DNA of 23,548 nt from assembly GCA_023432005.1 (NCBI GenBank), contig JAEYVF010000023.1, forward strand, positions 1 to 23,548, given 5' to 3'. Numbering within the stretch: the first letter of the stretch is position 1; every line of letters starts with the position of its first letter. Of this stretch, positions 15,004-21,781 are shown piece by piece. The DNA is from Actinomycetes bacterium. GTDB lineage: Bacteria > Actinomycetota > Actinomycetes > Actinomycetales > Microbacteriaceae. The notes beneath the pieces are model-generated. The model ran no database searches, had not been told where the DNA came from, and was given only the letters and a program-made list of their open reading frames with translations. Position numbers and translations under genes: made by a program.

Positions 15004-15656
15004 GCGATCACCTCCCCTGCAGGCGCGGTGTCGGCGAGCGGGCGTCGGGGCGTCGCCTCGGGAACGCGGAAGAACGGGAGGGTCACGCCCACCAGCGGGC
15101 CGATCAGGAGGGCGAACGCGACGGTCCCGACGCCGACCTGGCCGCCGAGCAGCCAGCCGACCACGAGCACGGTGACCTCGATGCCGGTACGCACGGCCCA
15201 GATGGGCCAGCCCCAGCGGGCGTGGATGCCCGTCATGAGCCCGTCCCGCGGCCCGGGTCCCAGGCGCGCTCCCACGTAGAGGCCGGTCGCGATCGCGAGC
15301 AGCACGAGACCGCCCGCGAAGACGAGGCCCTGCAGCCACCACTCGTGCTGCTGCGGGATGAGGGCGAGGCCGATGTCGGCCGAGGGGCCGATGAGCAGGA
15401 TGTTGAGCACCGTTCCCACGCCGGGCTTCTGGCGGAGGGGGATCCACAGCAGCAGCACGACGGCGCCGACGGCGACGACCACGACGCCGAACCCGATTCC
15501 CGTCTGCGCGACGATGCCCTGGGTGAGCACGTCCCACGGACCCACGCCGATACCCGCGCGCACCATGGCGGCGATCGCGACGCCATAGAGGAAGAGCCCG
15601 ACGAGCAGTTGCGCGATGCGCCGGGTCCAGATGAGGTTCGGGGTCACGATGACCAT
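15000..15656 (-). CDS. YczE-like integral membrane protein
   Basis: A 218-residue membrane protein with five or six hydrophobic segments. It resembles the YczE/YitT-type family: an early block IGVGPWDVLTQGI, then VGTVLNILLIG, and a near-repeat LGPGPRDGLMTGI followed by VGTVAFALLIGPLVG, suggesting two related halves. The family's substrate is unknown. YczE-like genes are known to sit beside, and be controlled by, MocR-type (YczR) regulators, and here a MocR gene lies divergently 53 bases away. ATG 15656 is chosen; GTG 15659 directly before it is equally possible because no ribosome site is visible and the transcript may be leaderless. It overlaps the 34-residue membrane ORF downstream. Confidence 0.9.
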   Translation of the reverse strand: MVIVTPNLIWTRRIAQLLVGLFLYGVAIAAMVRAGIGVGPWDVLTQGIVAQTGIGFGVVVVAVGAVVLLLWIPLRQKPGVGTVLNILLIGPSADIGLALIPQQHEWWLQGLVFAGGLVLLAIATGLYVGARLGPGPRDGLMTGIHARWGWPIWAVRTGIEVTVLVVGWLLGGQVGVGTVAFALLIGPLVGVTLPFFRVPEATPRRPLADTAPAGEVIA

Positions 15657-15664
15657 CACAGTCC

Positions 15665-15695
15665 CAGATTGGCCCTTGAACAAGAAGCCAATCTG
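15665..15695. promoter_or_regulatory. MocR operator: inverted repeat with ATTGGC core
   Basis: CAGATTGGC (15665-15673) and GCCAATCTG (15687-15695) are perfect inverted repeats, nine bases each with a 13-base spacer. They lie in the 53-base region between the divergent MocR and YczE-like genes. Two further ATTGGC copies follow inside the start of the MocR gene at 15733-15738 and 15753-15758. MocR binding is the likely function. Confidence 0.65.
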
Positions 15696-15703
15696 ACTAC
15701 ACT
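15676..15703 (+). promoter_or_regulatory. Leaderless promoter of the MocR gene
   Basis: TTGAAC (15676-15681) and TACACT (15698-15703) are separated by 16 bases. Six bases after the -10 comes ATG 15710, so transcription should start at the start codon. No ribosome site is present. One arm of the inverted repeat fills the spacer and the other lies just upstream of the -35. Confidence 0.6.
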
Positions 15704-15709
15704 GGCCGC

Positions 15710-17128
15710 ATGAACACGCTGTCGGCCCGTGCATTGGCCTTGCTCATGGTGGATTGGCGCGGCTCGAGCGGGCCGGCCTACCAGGCGCTCGCCGACCGCA
15801 TCCGCCTGCTCGTGCTGGACGGCCGCATTCCGCTCGGCACGCGCCTGCCCGCCGAGCGGGAGCTCGCCTCCCATCTCGGGCTCAGCCGCACCACGGTGTC
15901 GGCCGCCTACGCCGAGCTGCGCGAGACCGGGTACCTCGAGAGCGTGCGCGGATCGGGCAGCACCGCCCGCCTCCCGCAGGACACCTCGATCGACGTCGAC
16001 CTGCTGGTCGACGCGCCGCTCGACTTCTCGAAGGCCTCGCTGCCCGCGCTGCCCGCCGTCGCGGAGGCCGCGACCGCCGCCGCGGCGCGCCTGCCGAGCT
16101 TCCTGAGCGATACCGGCTTCGACCCCTTCGGGCTGCTCGTGCTGCGGCGCGCGATCGCCGACCGCTACACCGAGCGGGGGGTGCCGACCGACCCCGAGCA
16201 GCTCATGATCACCGTCGGGGCCCAGTCGGCCATCCACCTCGTCGCCCGCACCCTGCTCGCGCGCGGCGATCGCGCGATCGTCGAATCGCCGGGCTACCCG
16301 CACGCCTTCGACGCGCTCAAGGCGGCCGGTGCCCGGCTCGTCCCCGTCGCCGTCACGACCGACGCGGGGTGGGACGAGGCCGGGCTCGAGCAGGCCTTCC
16401 AGCGCACGAGCCCCACCGTCGCCTACCTCATGCCCGAGTTCCAGAACCCCACGGGCCGCACGATGGACGACGCCCTGCGCGCCCGCGTGCTCGAGCTCGC
16501 CACGCGGGAGGGCACGACGCTCGTGATCGACGAGACCATGACCGGCCTCGGACTCGACGGCCAGCCACGCCCCGCGCCGTTCCCCATCGCGCCCAACGTC
16601 GTCGTGCTCGGCTCCGTCGGCAAGTCGATCTGGGGCGGCCTGCGCCTCGGCTGGATCCGTGCCGAGCGCGAGCTCATCCAGCGCCTCGCGCGTGTGCGCT
16701 TCGCGAGCGACCTCGGCACGCCGATCCTCGACCAGCTCGTCGTCGCCGAGCTCGTGCCCGACTACGAGCAGATCCTCGCGGGTCGCCGCGCCTACCTGCG
16801 CCAGGGCCGCGACCACCTCGCGAAGCGCATCCGTCAGCAGCTCCCCGAGTGGCGGATGCCGCACGTCGAGGGCGGGATCGTCGCGTGGGTCAACCTCGGC
16901 GCGCCCGTCAGCTCGCAGCTCGCACTCGCCGCCCGCACCGAGGGACTCGTCATCGGCGCCGGCCCCCGCTTCGGGCTCGACGGCGTCTTCGAGCGCTTCC
17001 TGCGCATCCCCTTCGGCATGCCGGCCGACCAGCTCGACCGCGGGGTCGACGCGCTCGCGGCGGCGTGGCACTCCGTCGCGCGCCGCGGCATCCGCCTCGA
17101 CGATGCGAACCTCGCGCACGTGGTGTGA
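15710..17128 (+). CDS. MocR-type regulator (GntR HTH plus aminotransferase fold)
   Basis: This is a 472-residue PLP-dependent regulator. A GntR winged helix at about residues 20-85 (LADRIRLLVLDGRIPLGTRLPAERELASHLGLSRTTV, interrupted in family style) is joined to a class I aminotransferase fold. The expected PLP lysine is K305 in GSVGKSIWGGLRLGW; the PLP-ring Asp region is VIDETMTGLGLDG. Such proteins act as regulators sensing PLP or amino-compounds and are not usually enzymes. It is divergent from a YczE-like gene, the YczR-YczE pairing, and probably controls it and itself through the ATTGGC boxes. Codon use matches neighbours. A pdxST locus is not present, so a PdxR role is less likely. Confidence 0.93.
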   Translation: MNTLSARALALLMVDWRGSSGPAYQALADRIRLLVLDGRIPLGTRLPAERELASHLGLSRTTVSAAYAELRETGYLESVRGSGSTARLPQDTSIDVDLLVDAPLDFSKASLPALPAVAEAATAAAARLPSFLSDTGFDPFGLLVLRRAIADRYTERGVPTDPEQLMITVGAQSAIHLVARTLLARGDRAIVESPGYPHAFDALKAAGARLVPVAVTTDAGWDEAGLEQAFQRTSPTVAYLMPEFQNPTGRTMDDALRARVLELATREGTTLVIDETMTGLGLDGQPRPAPFPIAPNVVVLGSVGKSIWGGLRLGWIRAERELIQRLARVRFASDLGTPILDQLVVAELVPDYEQILAGRRAYLRQGRDHLAKRIRQQLPEWRMPHVEGGIVAWVNLGAPVSSQLALAARTEGLVIGAGPRFGLDGVFERFLRIPFGMPADQLDRGVDALAAAWHSVARRGIRLDDANLAHVV

Positions 17129-17182
17129 CCTCGCGGTCCCACCCCCACAGGGGATTGGAGGTTAAGGCCCCCGCCCGGCTGG

Positions 17183-17211
17183 GATACTGAGGCCAGGGCA
17201 CGGTGCCGTGC
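17183..17211 (+). promoter_or_regulatory. Candidate promoter and dyad before the RND gene
   Basis: GATACT (17183-17188) is a possible -10; the -35 is not clear. Just after the predicted start there is an inverted repeat GCACGG-TG-CCGTGC (17198-17211), placed where a repressor could block transcription. The leader to GTG 17266 would be about 70 bases. Weak prediction. Confidence 0.35.
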
Positions 17212-17265
17212 GCCTACCCGAGCCGCATCCGCGGCGTCCGCAGCACCACAGCATCCGGGGGAACC

Positions 17266-20200
17266 GTGTCTCTGCTCTCCGTGTTCAGCCTGCGCAATCG
17301 CGCGCTCATCGCCCTGCTCACGATCGTCGTGGCGCTCTTCGGCGGCTACGCGCTCACCGCGCTCAAGCTCGAGCTGTTCCCCTCGCTCACCCTCCCCAAC
17401 GTCACGATCGTCACGAGCTACCCCGGTGCGAGCCCCGACGTCGTCGAGAACGACGTGTCGACCCCCATCGAGACCGCCATCCAGGGGGTCGAAGGACTCG
17501 ACTCCACCTCGGCGACGAGCTCCTCGGGACTCTCCACGGTGCAGGCGAGCTTCACCTACGGCACCGACCTCACGCGCGCCGAGCAGAAGGTCGAGCTCGC
17601 GGTCGGGCGCATCGCGAGCCAGCTGCCGAGCGGCGTCGACCCTCAGGTCGTGACGTTCTCGATCGGCGACTTCCCCATCCTGCAGATCGCGGTCACGAGC
17701 GACCTCGACACCGCCGAGCTCGCCTCGCGCCTCGAGTCGCTCACGAAGCCGGCTCTCGAGCAGACCGCCGGGGTGAGCGCCGCCACGATCTACGGCGCGA
17801 CCGGCCAGCGCATCACCATCACGCCCGACATCGCCTCCCTCGCCGAGAACGGCGTGACCACGCAGTCGATCCGCGACGCGCTCAAGGCCAACGGCAACCT
17901 GCTCGCGGCCGGCACGGTCGACGACGGCGACTACACGCTCACCGTGCAGGCGGGCGAGAAGATCGAGTCGGCCGAGGCGCTCGAGACCCTCCCGCTGCTC
18001 GGGGGCTCAGGGCCCGTGACGATCGGCGACGTCGCGGCCGTCGCGATCGTCGACAACCCCATCCAGGGCATCTCGCGCGTCAACGGCGATCCGTCGCTCA
18101 CGATCGCCGTCACGAAGACCCCCGCGGGCAACACCGTCGACGTCTCGCACGACGTGCTCGCGCAGCTCGACGACCTCGCCGCGCAGCTCGGCGGCGACAC
18201 CGAGTTCACGATCGTGTTCGACCAGGCTCCCTTCATCGAGCGCTCCATCGAGTCCCTCGCGACGGAGGGTCTCCTCGGCCTCGGATTCGCGGTCATCGTG
18301 ATCTTCGTCTTCCTGCTCTCGATCCGCTCGACCCTCGTCGCGGCGATCTCGATCCCCATCTCGGTGCTCATCACGTTCCTCGCGATGCTCACCACGGGGT
18401 ACTCGCTCAACGTGCTGACCCTCGGCGCGCTCACGATCGCGATCGGCCGCGTCGTCGACGATTCGATCGTCGTCATCGAGAACATCAAGCGCCACCTCGG
18501 CCTCGGCGAGGACAAGCGGCAGGCGATCCTCACGGGAGTCAAGGAGGTCGCCACGGCGATCACCGCGTCGACGGTCACGACGGTCGCCGTCTTCCTCCCC
18601 ATCGCGCTCGTCGGCGACGTCACGGGCGAGCTGTTCCGCCCGTTCGCGCTCACGGTCACGATCGCGCTCGCGGCCTCGCTGCTCGTGGCGCTCACCATCG
18701 TGCCCGTGCTCGCCTACTGGTTCCTCAAGGCGAAGCCTCACCACGCGCACGACGCGGCGGATGCCGACCCGGCGCATCCGGTCGACGAGCTCGAACGGCC
18801 CACGGCGCTGCAGAAGGCCTATCTGCCCGTCATCCGGTGGACGCTCGCGCGCCCCGGCGTCACGATCATCGCCGCCGTGCTCGTGCTCGTCGGCACGCTC
18901 GCGCTCGTGCCCATCGTGCCCACGAACTTCGTCGGCGACTCGGGTCAGAACACCCTGTCGCTGCGCCAGACGCTCCCCGCCGGCACGAGCCTCACGGCGA
19001 AGGACGCCGCGGCGAAGCAGCTCGAGCAGGCGCTCGAGGGCGTCGAGGGCATCGAGACCGTGCAGGTCTCGGTCGGTTCCAGCGGCGGCGGCACGGGTGC
19101 CGCCCTCGCCGCCCTCTTCGGCGGCGGCGGTGCGACCACGTTCTCCATCACGACCGACGAGTCGGTCGACCAGGACGAGCTGCGATCCGAGGTGCAGAAG
19201 GTCATCGACGGCCTCGACGCGGATGCGGTCGGCGAGGTGTCGGTGTCGTCCGGCACGGGCGGTGGAGGCTTCTCGAGCGACATCGAGATCGACATCACGG
19301 CGCCCGACGCCGCGACCCTCCAGGACGCGTCCGAGCAGATCGTCGATGCCGTGCGCGACCTCGACGTCACGCGGCAGGCCGAGTCGAACCTCTCGGCCAC
19401 CCAGCCGTACATCGCGATCCTCGTCGACCGCGAGAAGGCGGCCGCCGTGGGGCTCAGCGAGGTCGCCGTCGGCGGCATCGTCGCCGAGGCCATGCTGCCC
19501 GCTCCCGTCGGCTCGGTGGAGGTCGACGGCTCGCAGCTCTCGATCTACATCGACAACACGCTCGCGCCCGTCACGGTGCAGGAGCTCGAGGACTTCGTGC
19601 TGCCGACCCTCGCCGGTCCGCTCCCGCTCAGTGAGCTCGCGACCGTCTCGCAGGTGGAGGGCCCCGCGTCCATCTCGACCCAGCGCGGTGTGCGCACGGC
19701 GACCGTCTCGGTCACCCCCGACACCGCCGACATCGGCACGGCATCCGCCACCATCCGGACGGAGCTCGACGCGATCGAGCTGCCCGACGGTGTGACCGCC
19801 GAGCTCGGCGGCGTCACCTCACAGCAGTCGGAGTCGTTCCAGCAGCTCGGCCTCGCGCTGCTCGCGGCGATCCTCATCGTCTACACGGTCATGGTGGCGA
19901 CCTTCCGCAGCCTGCGCCAGCCGCTCCTGCTGCTCGTCTCGGTGCCGTTCGCGGCGACCGGCGCGATCCTGCTGCAGCTCGCGTCCGGCATCCCGCTCGG
20001 CGTCGCGTCGATCATCGGGCTGCTCATGCTCATCGGGATCGTCGTGACGAACGCCATCGTGCTCGTCGACCTCGTCAACCAGTACCGCGACCGGGGGATG
20101 GGCGTCGTCGACGCCGTCGTGCACGGCGCGAGCCGACGTCTGCGGCCCATCCTCATGACGGCGCTCGCGACGATCTTCGCGCTGCTCCCGATGGCGGTGG

Positions 20201-20370
20201 GGCTCACGGGCCACAGCGGCTTCATCTCGCAGCCGCTCGCGATCGTGGTCATCGGAGGCCTCATCTCCTCCACCGTGCTGACGCTCGTCGTGCTCCCGTC
20301 GCTCTACACGCTCGTCGAGGGCGCGCGCGAGCGCCGCGAGGCCCGTCGCGCGGCCCCCACCGCTGGTTGA
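17266..20370 (+). CDS. RND-family efflux permease
   Basis: A 1034-residue proton-driven transporter of the AcrB/SwrC type. One membrane segment lies at about residues 10-30, followed by a large extracytoplasmic loop, a block of membrane segments at about 335-495 with the proton-relay pair D398-D399 (GRVVDDSIVVIENIKRH), a second large loop with Gly-rich stretches (GGGTGAALAALFGGGG), and a last membrane block from about 865. No membrane-fusion partner or outer-membrane channel is encoded nearby, as expected in a Gram-positive. Substrate unknown: lipids, peptides or drugs. GTG 17266 is chosen because GGGGGA precedes it and family proteins start here (SLLSVFSLRNRALIALL); an upstream in-frame extension to 17203 lacks these signs. 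The last codons and TGA lie inside the repeat at 20361. Confidence 0.93.
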   Translation: MSLLSVFSLRNRALIALLTIVVALFGGYALTALKLELFPSLTLPNVTIVTSYPGASPDVVENDVSTPIETAIQGVEGLDSTSATSSSGLSTVQASFTYGTDLTRAEQKVELAVGRIASQLPSGVDPQVVTFSIGDFPILQIAVTSDLDTAELASRLESLTKPALEQTAGVSAATIYGATGQRITITPDIASLAENGVTTQSIRDALKANGNLLAAGTVDDGDYTLTVQAGEKIESAEALETLPLLGGSGPVTIGDVAAVAIVDNPIQGISRVNGDPSLTIAVTKTPAGNTVDVSHDVLAQLDDLAAQLGGDTEFTIVFDQAPFIERSIESLATEGLLGLGFAVIVIFVFLLSIRSTLVAAISIPISVLITFLAMLTTGYSLNVLTLGALTIAIGRVVDDSIVVIENIKRHLGLGEDKRQAILTGVKEVATAITASTVTTVAVFLPIALVGDVTGELFRPFALTVTIALAASLLVALTIVPVLAYWFLKAKPHHAHDAADADPAHPVDELERPTALQKAYLPVIRWTLARPGVTIIAAVLVLVGTLALVPIVPTNFVGDSGQNTLSLRQTLPAGTSLTAKDAAAKQLEQALEGVEGIETVQVSVGSSGGGTGAALAALFGGGGATTFSITTDESVDQDELRSEVQKVIDGLDADAVGEVSVSSGTGGGGFSSDIEIDITAPDAATLQDASEQIVDAVRDLDVTRQAESNLSATQPYIAILVDREKAAAVGLSEVAVGGIVAEAMLPAPVGSVEVDGSQLSIYIDNTLAPVTVQELEDFVLPTLAGPLPLSELATVSQVEGPASISTQRGVRTATVSVTPDTADIGTASATIRTELDAIELPDGVTAELGGVTSQQSESFQQLGLALLAAILIVYTVMVATFRSLRQPLLLLVSVPFAATGAILLQLASGIPLGVASIIGLLMLIGIVVTNAIVLVDLVNQYRDRGMGVVDAVVHGASRRLRPILMTALATIFALLPMAVGLTGHSGFISQPLAIVVIGGLISSTVLTLVVLPSLYTLVEGARERREARRAAPTAG

Positions 20371-20529
20371 GTAGCCGCGCGCCGTGCCGCAGGCGCGACG
20401 CACGGCGTATCGAAACCCTTCGCACGCGGCATCGACAGCGGAGCGCGATGAGATCTCGCCCCGCACTCGGGACGGGATGACGAGGGTTTCGATACGCGTC
20501 GCGCTGGGCGCGGCGCTCCTCAACCAGCG
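20361..20529. repeat. Paired inverted intergenic repeat (REPIN-like)
   Basis: Two head-to-head copies of one element. The left copy begins CGCTGGTTGAG (20361-20371) and ends GCGTATCGAAACCCT (20405-20419). The right copy is its reverse: AGGGTTTCGATACGC (20483-20497) to CTCAACCAGCG (20519-20529). The outer 11 bases and inner 15 bases match perfectly; between them each copy has a variable GC-rich hairpin segment (for example GCCGTGC/GCACGGC at 20381-20406). The 63 bases between the copies contain nothing I recognise. From memory this GGTTGAG...GTATCGAAAC element recurs at gene ends in Microbacteriaceae genomes. Its tips supply the codons GCT GGT TGA to both flanking genes. Confidence 0.85.
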
Positions 20530-21527
20530 TTCGGGGCAGCCGCATCCGCATCCGCGTCGTCGGTCGCGGGGGCGATCGGCAGTTGACGCGGGGAGAGCGT
20601 GCGCCCGAGGAACTCGAGGATGCGCGCCTTGAGGTCGTCGTCGATCATCGCGATCGAGTGCAGGCGGCCCTCCACCTGCACGAAGGTCGTGTCGACCCCG
20701 ACGCCGCGCAGCGCGCGCACGAGGATGCGCGCCTGCTCGAGCGGGATCATCTCGTCGGTCGAGTGGGCGACGAGGAACGGCGGATCGCTCGCGTCGACCC
20801 ACGTGCTGGGCGAGGCGGCGAGTGCGAGGGGGCACTCCACGGCGGGGACGCATCCGAGGTACTCCGCCTGCACGGGCCGGAAGTCGTCGGTCGCCGCGAC
20901 GCCCGTCAGGTCGATGGGCGCCGAGAGCTCGACGACCGCCGCCACGCGCGATCCCTCGTCGAGCGGCCCCGTGCCGCGCGTGCCGAGCAGGGCGGCGAGG
21001 TTGCCGCCCGCCGAGCCTCCGAGGGCCCCGATGCGATCCGGGTCGATGCCGAACCGTGCCACCTGCTGGGGGTCGCGCAGCCACTCGACGGCGGCCTCGA
21101 GGTCGTCGATCGCCGCCGGATACGGGTTGGCGGGGGCGAGGCGGTAGTCGACGGCGAACGTCGCGAACCCCGATGCGCCGAGCCACTGGCACACCGCGCG
21201 CCAGGCGATGTCGTTCTTCGACCCGCGCGCCCAGCTGCCGCCGTGCACGACGACGACGGCGGGGCGGGCGGGGTCGGTCAGCGGCTCGAAGTCCGGCGGC
21301 AGGCACGCGTCGAGGAACTGCGGCTGTCCGCCCACCGCGCGGTACGGGATGTCGACGGTCGTCGGCACGGACGGATCCGTGGCGAGGTGCGGGTTGCTCG
21401 AGACGACGACCCCCTCGACCTCGACCGAGGCCTCGTCGCCCGTGGGCGCGCATCCGCCCGCCGCGACGCCGAGCGCGCCGAGGATCGCGGCCGCGAGGGC
21501 GGCGCGGATCGGGTTCGCGGGGCGCAT
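20520..21527 (-). CDS. Alpha/beta hydrolase lipoprotein (esterase/lipase-like)
   Basis: With ATG 21527 this is a 335-residue exported esterase. A signal peptide ends in a lipobox-like VAAGGC with the lipidated cysteine at C26. The hydrolase fold follows: oxyanion-hole motif HGGSW at residues 95-99, the nucleophile S172 in GGSAGG, and probable D258 (VAHSTDEM) and H290 (GRLHSIAM). This is the BD-FAE/hormone-sensitive-lipase style of ester hydrolase, acting outside the membrane; the ester is unknown. A longer start (GTG 21563) would put 12 residues before the signal and is less likely. No clear ribosome site is seen. The gene ends in GCT GGT TGA inside the paired repeat that it shares with the RND gene. 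Confidence 0.9.
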   Translation of the reverse strand: MRPANPIRAALAAAILGALGVAAGGCAPTGDEASVEVEGVVVSSNPHLATDPSVPTTVDIPYRAVGGQPQFLDACLPPDFEPLTDPARPAVVVVHGGSWARGSKNDIAWRAVCQWLGASGFATFAVDYRLAPANPYPAAIDDLEAAVEWLRDPQQVARFGIDPDRIGALGGSAGGNLAALLGTRGTGPLDEGSRVAAVVELSAPIDLTGVAATDDFRPVQAEYLGCVPAVECPLALAASPSTWVDASDPPFLVAHSTDEMIPLEQARILVRALRGVGVDTTFVQVEGRLHSIAMIDDDLKARILEFLGRTLSPRQLPIAPATDDADADAAAPNAG

Positions 21528-21669
21528 GTCCGCACTACGGTAACCCCGGATCCGGCGATTCACGGCGGATGCACGGGTGGGCCCCGCTATGCTCGTGCGG
21601 TCGGCTCTCGACGAACCGCGGCGTGCTGCCGCGTCTTATGCACTGTGTAGGTCGAGCGGGCCGGATCGT

Positions 21670-21716
21670 CCACGCATCCGTGGGCGAGGAATTCCTTGAG
21701 GAAAACGGCCCCGGCC
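21670..21716 (+). promoter_or_regulatory. Hairpin-rich leader of the helicase gene
   Basis: In the 218 bases before the helicase gene, three small hairpins occur close together: CCACG-CATC-CGTGG (21670-21683), TTCCT-TG-AGGAA (21692-21703) and GGCC-CC-GGCC (21707-21716). The middle one overlaps a GGAATTCC palindrome and is AT-rich for this genome. RNA-helicase genes are often controlled through long leaders, for example in cold response, so an RNA regulatory element is plausible. No known RNA family is recognised. Confidence 0.4.
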
Positions 21717-21781
21717 ACCTGCGTCCGGGTTCTCGTCGCGCGCGTGCGCGGCGCACACTCATGAGCACCGGAGAGACATCC

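Noticed and set aside
15710..17128. MocR gene as a true aminotransferase enzyme
   Set aside because: The N-terminal GntR winged helix and the divergent YczE-like gene fit a regulator.
17142..17153. CCCC-ACA-GGGG as terminator of the MocR gene
   Set aside because: Only four base pairs and no following U-run; such sequences are common by chance here.
17208..19634. Forward frame of 808 codons inside the RND gene
   Set aside because: Arg/His-rich frame-shifted shadow of a well-conserved transporter.
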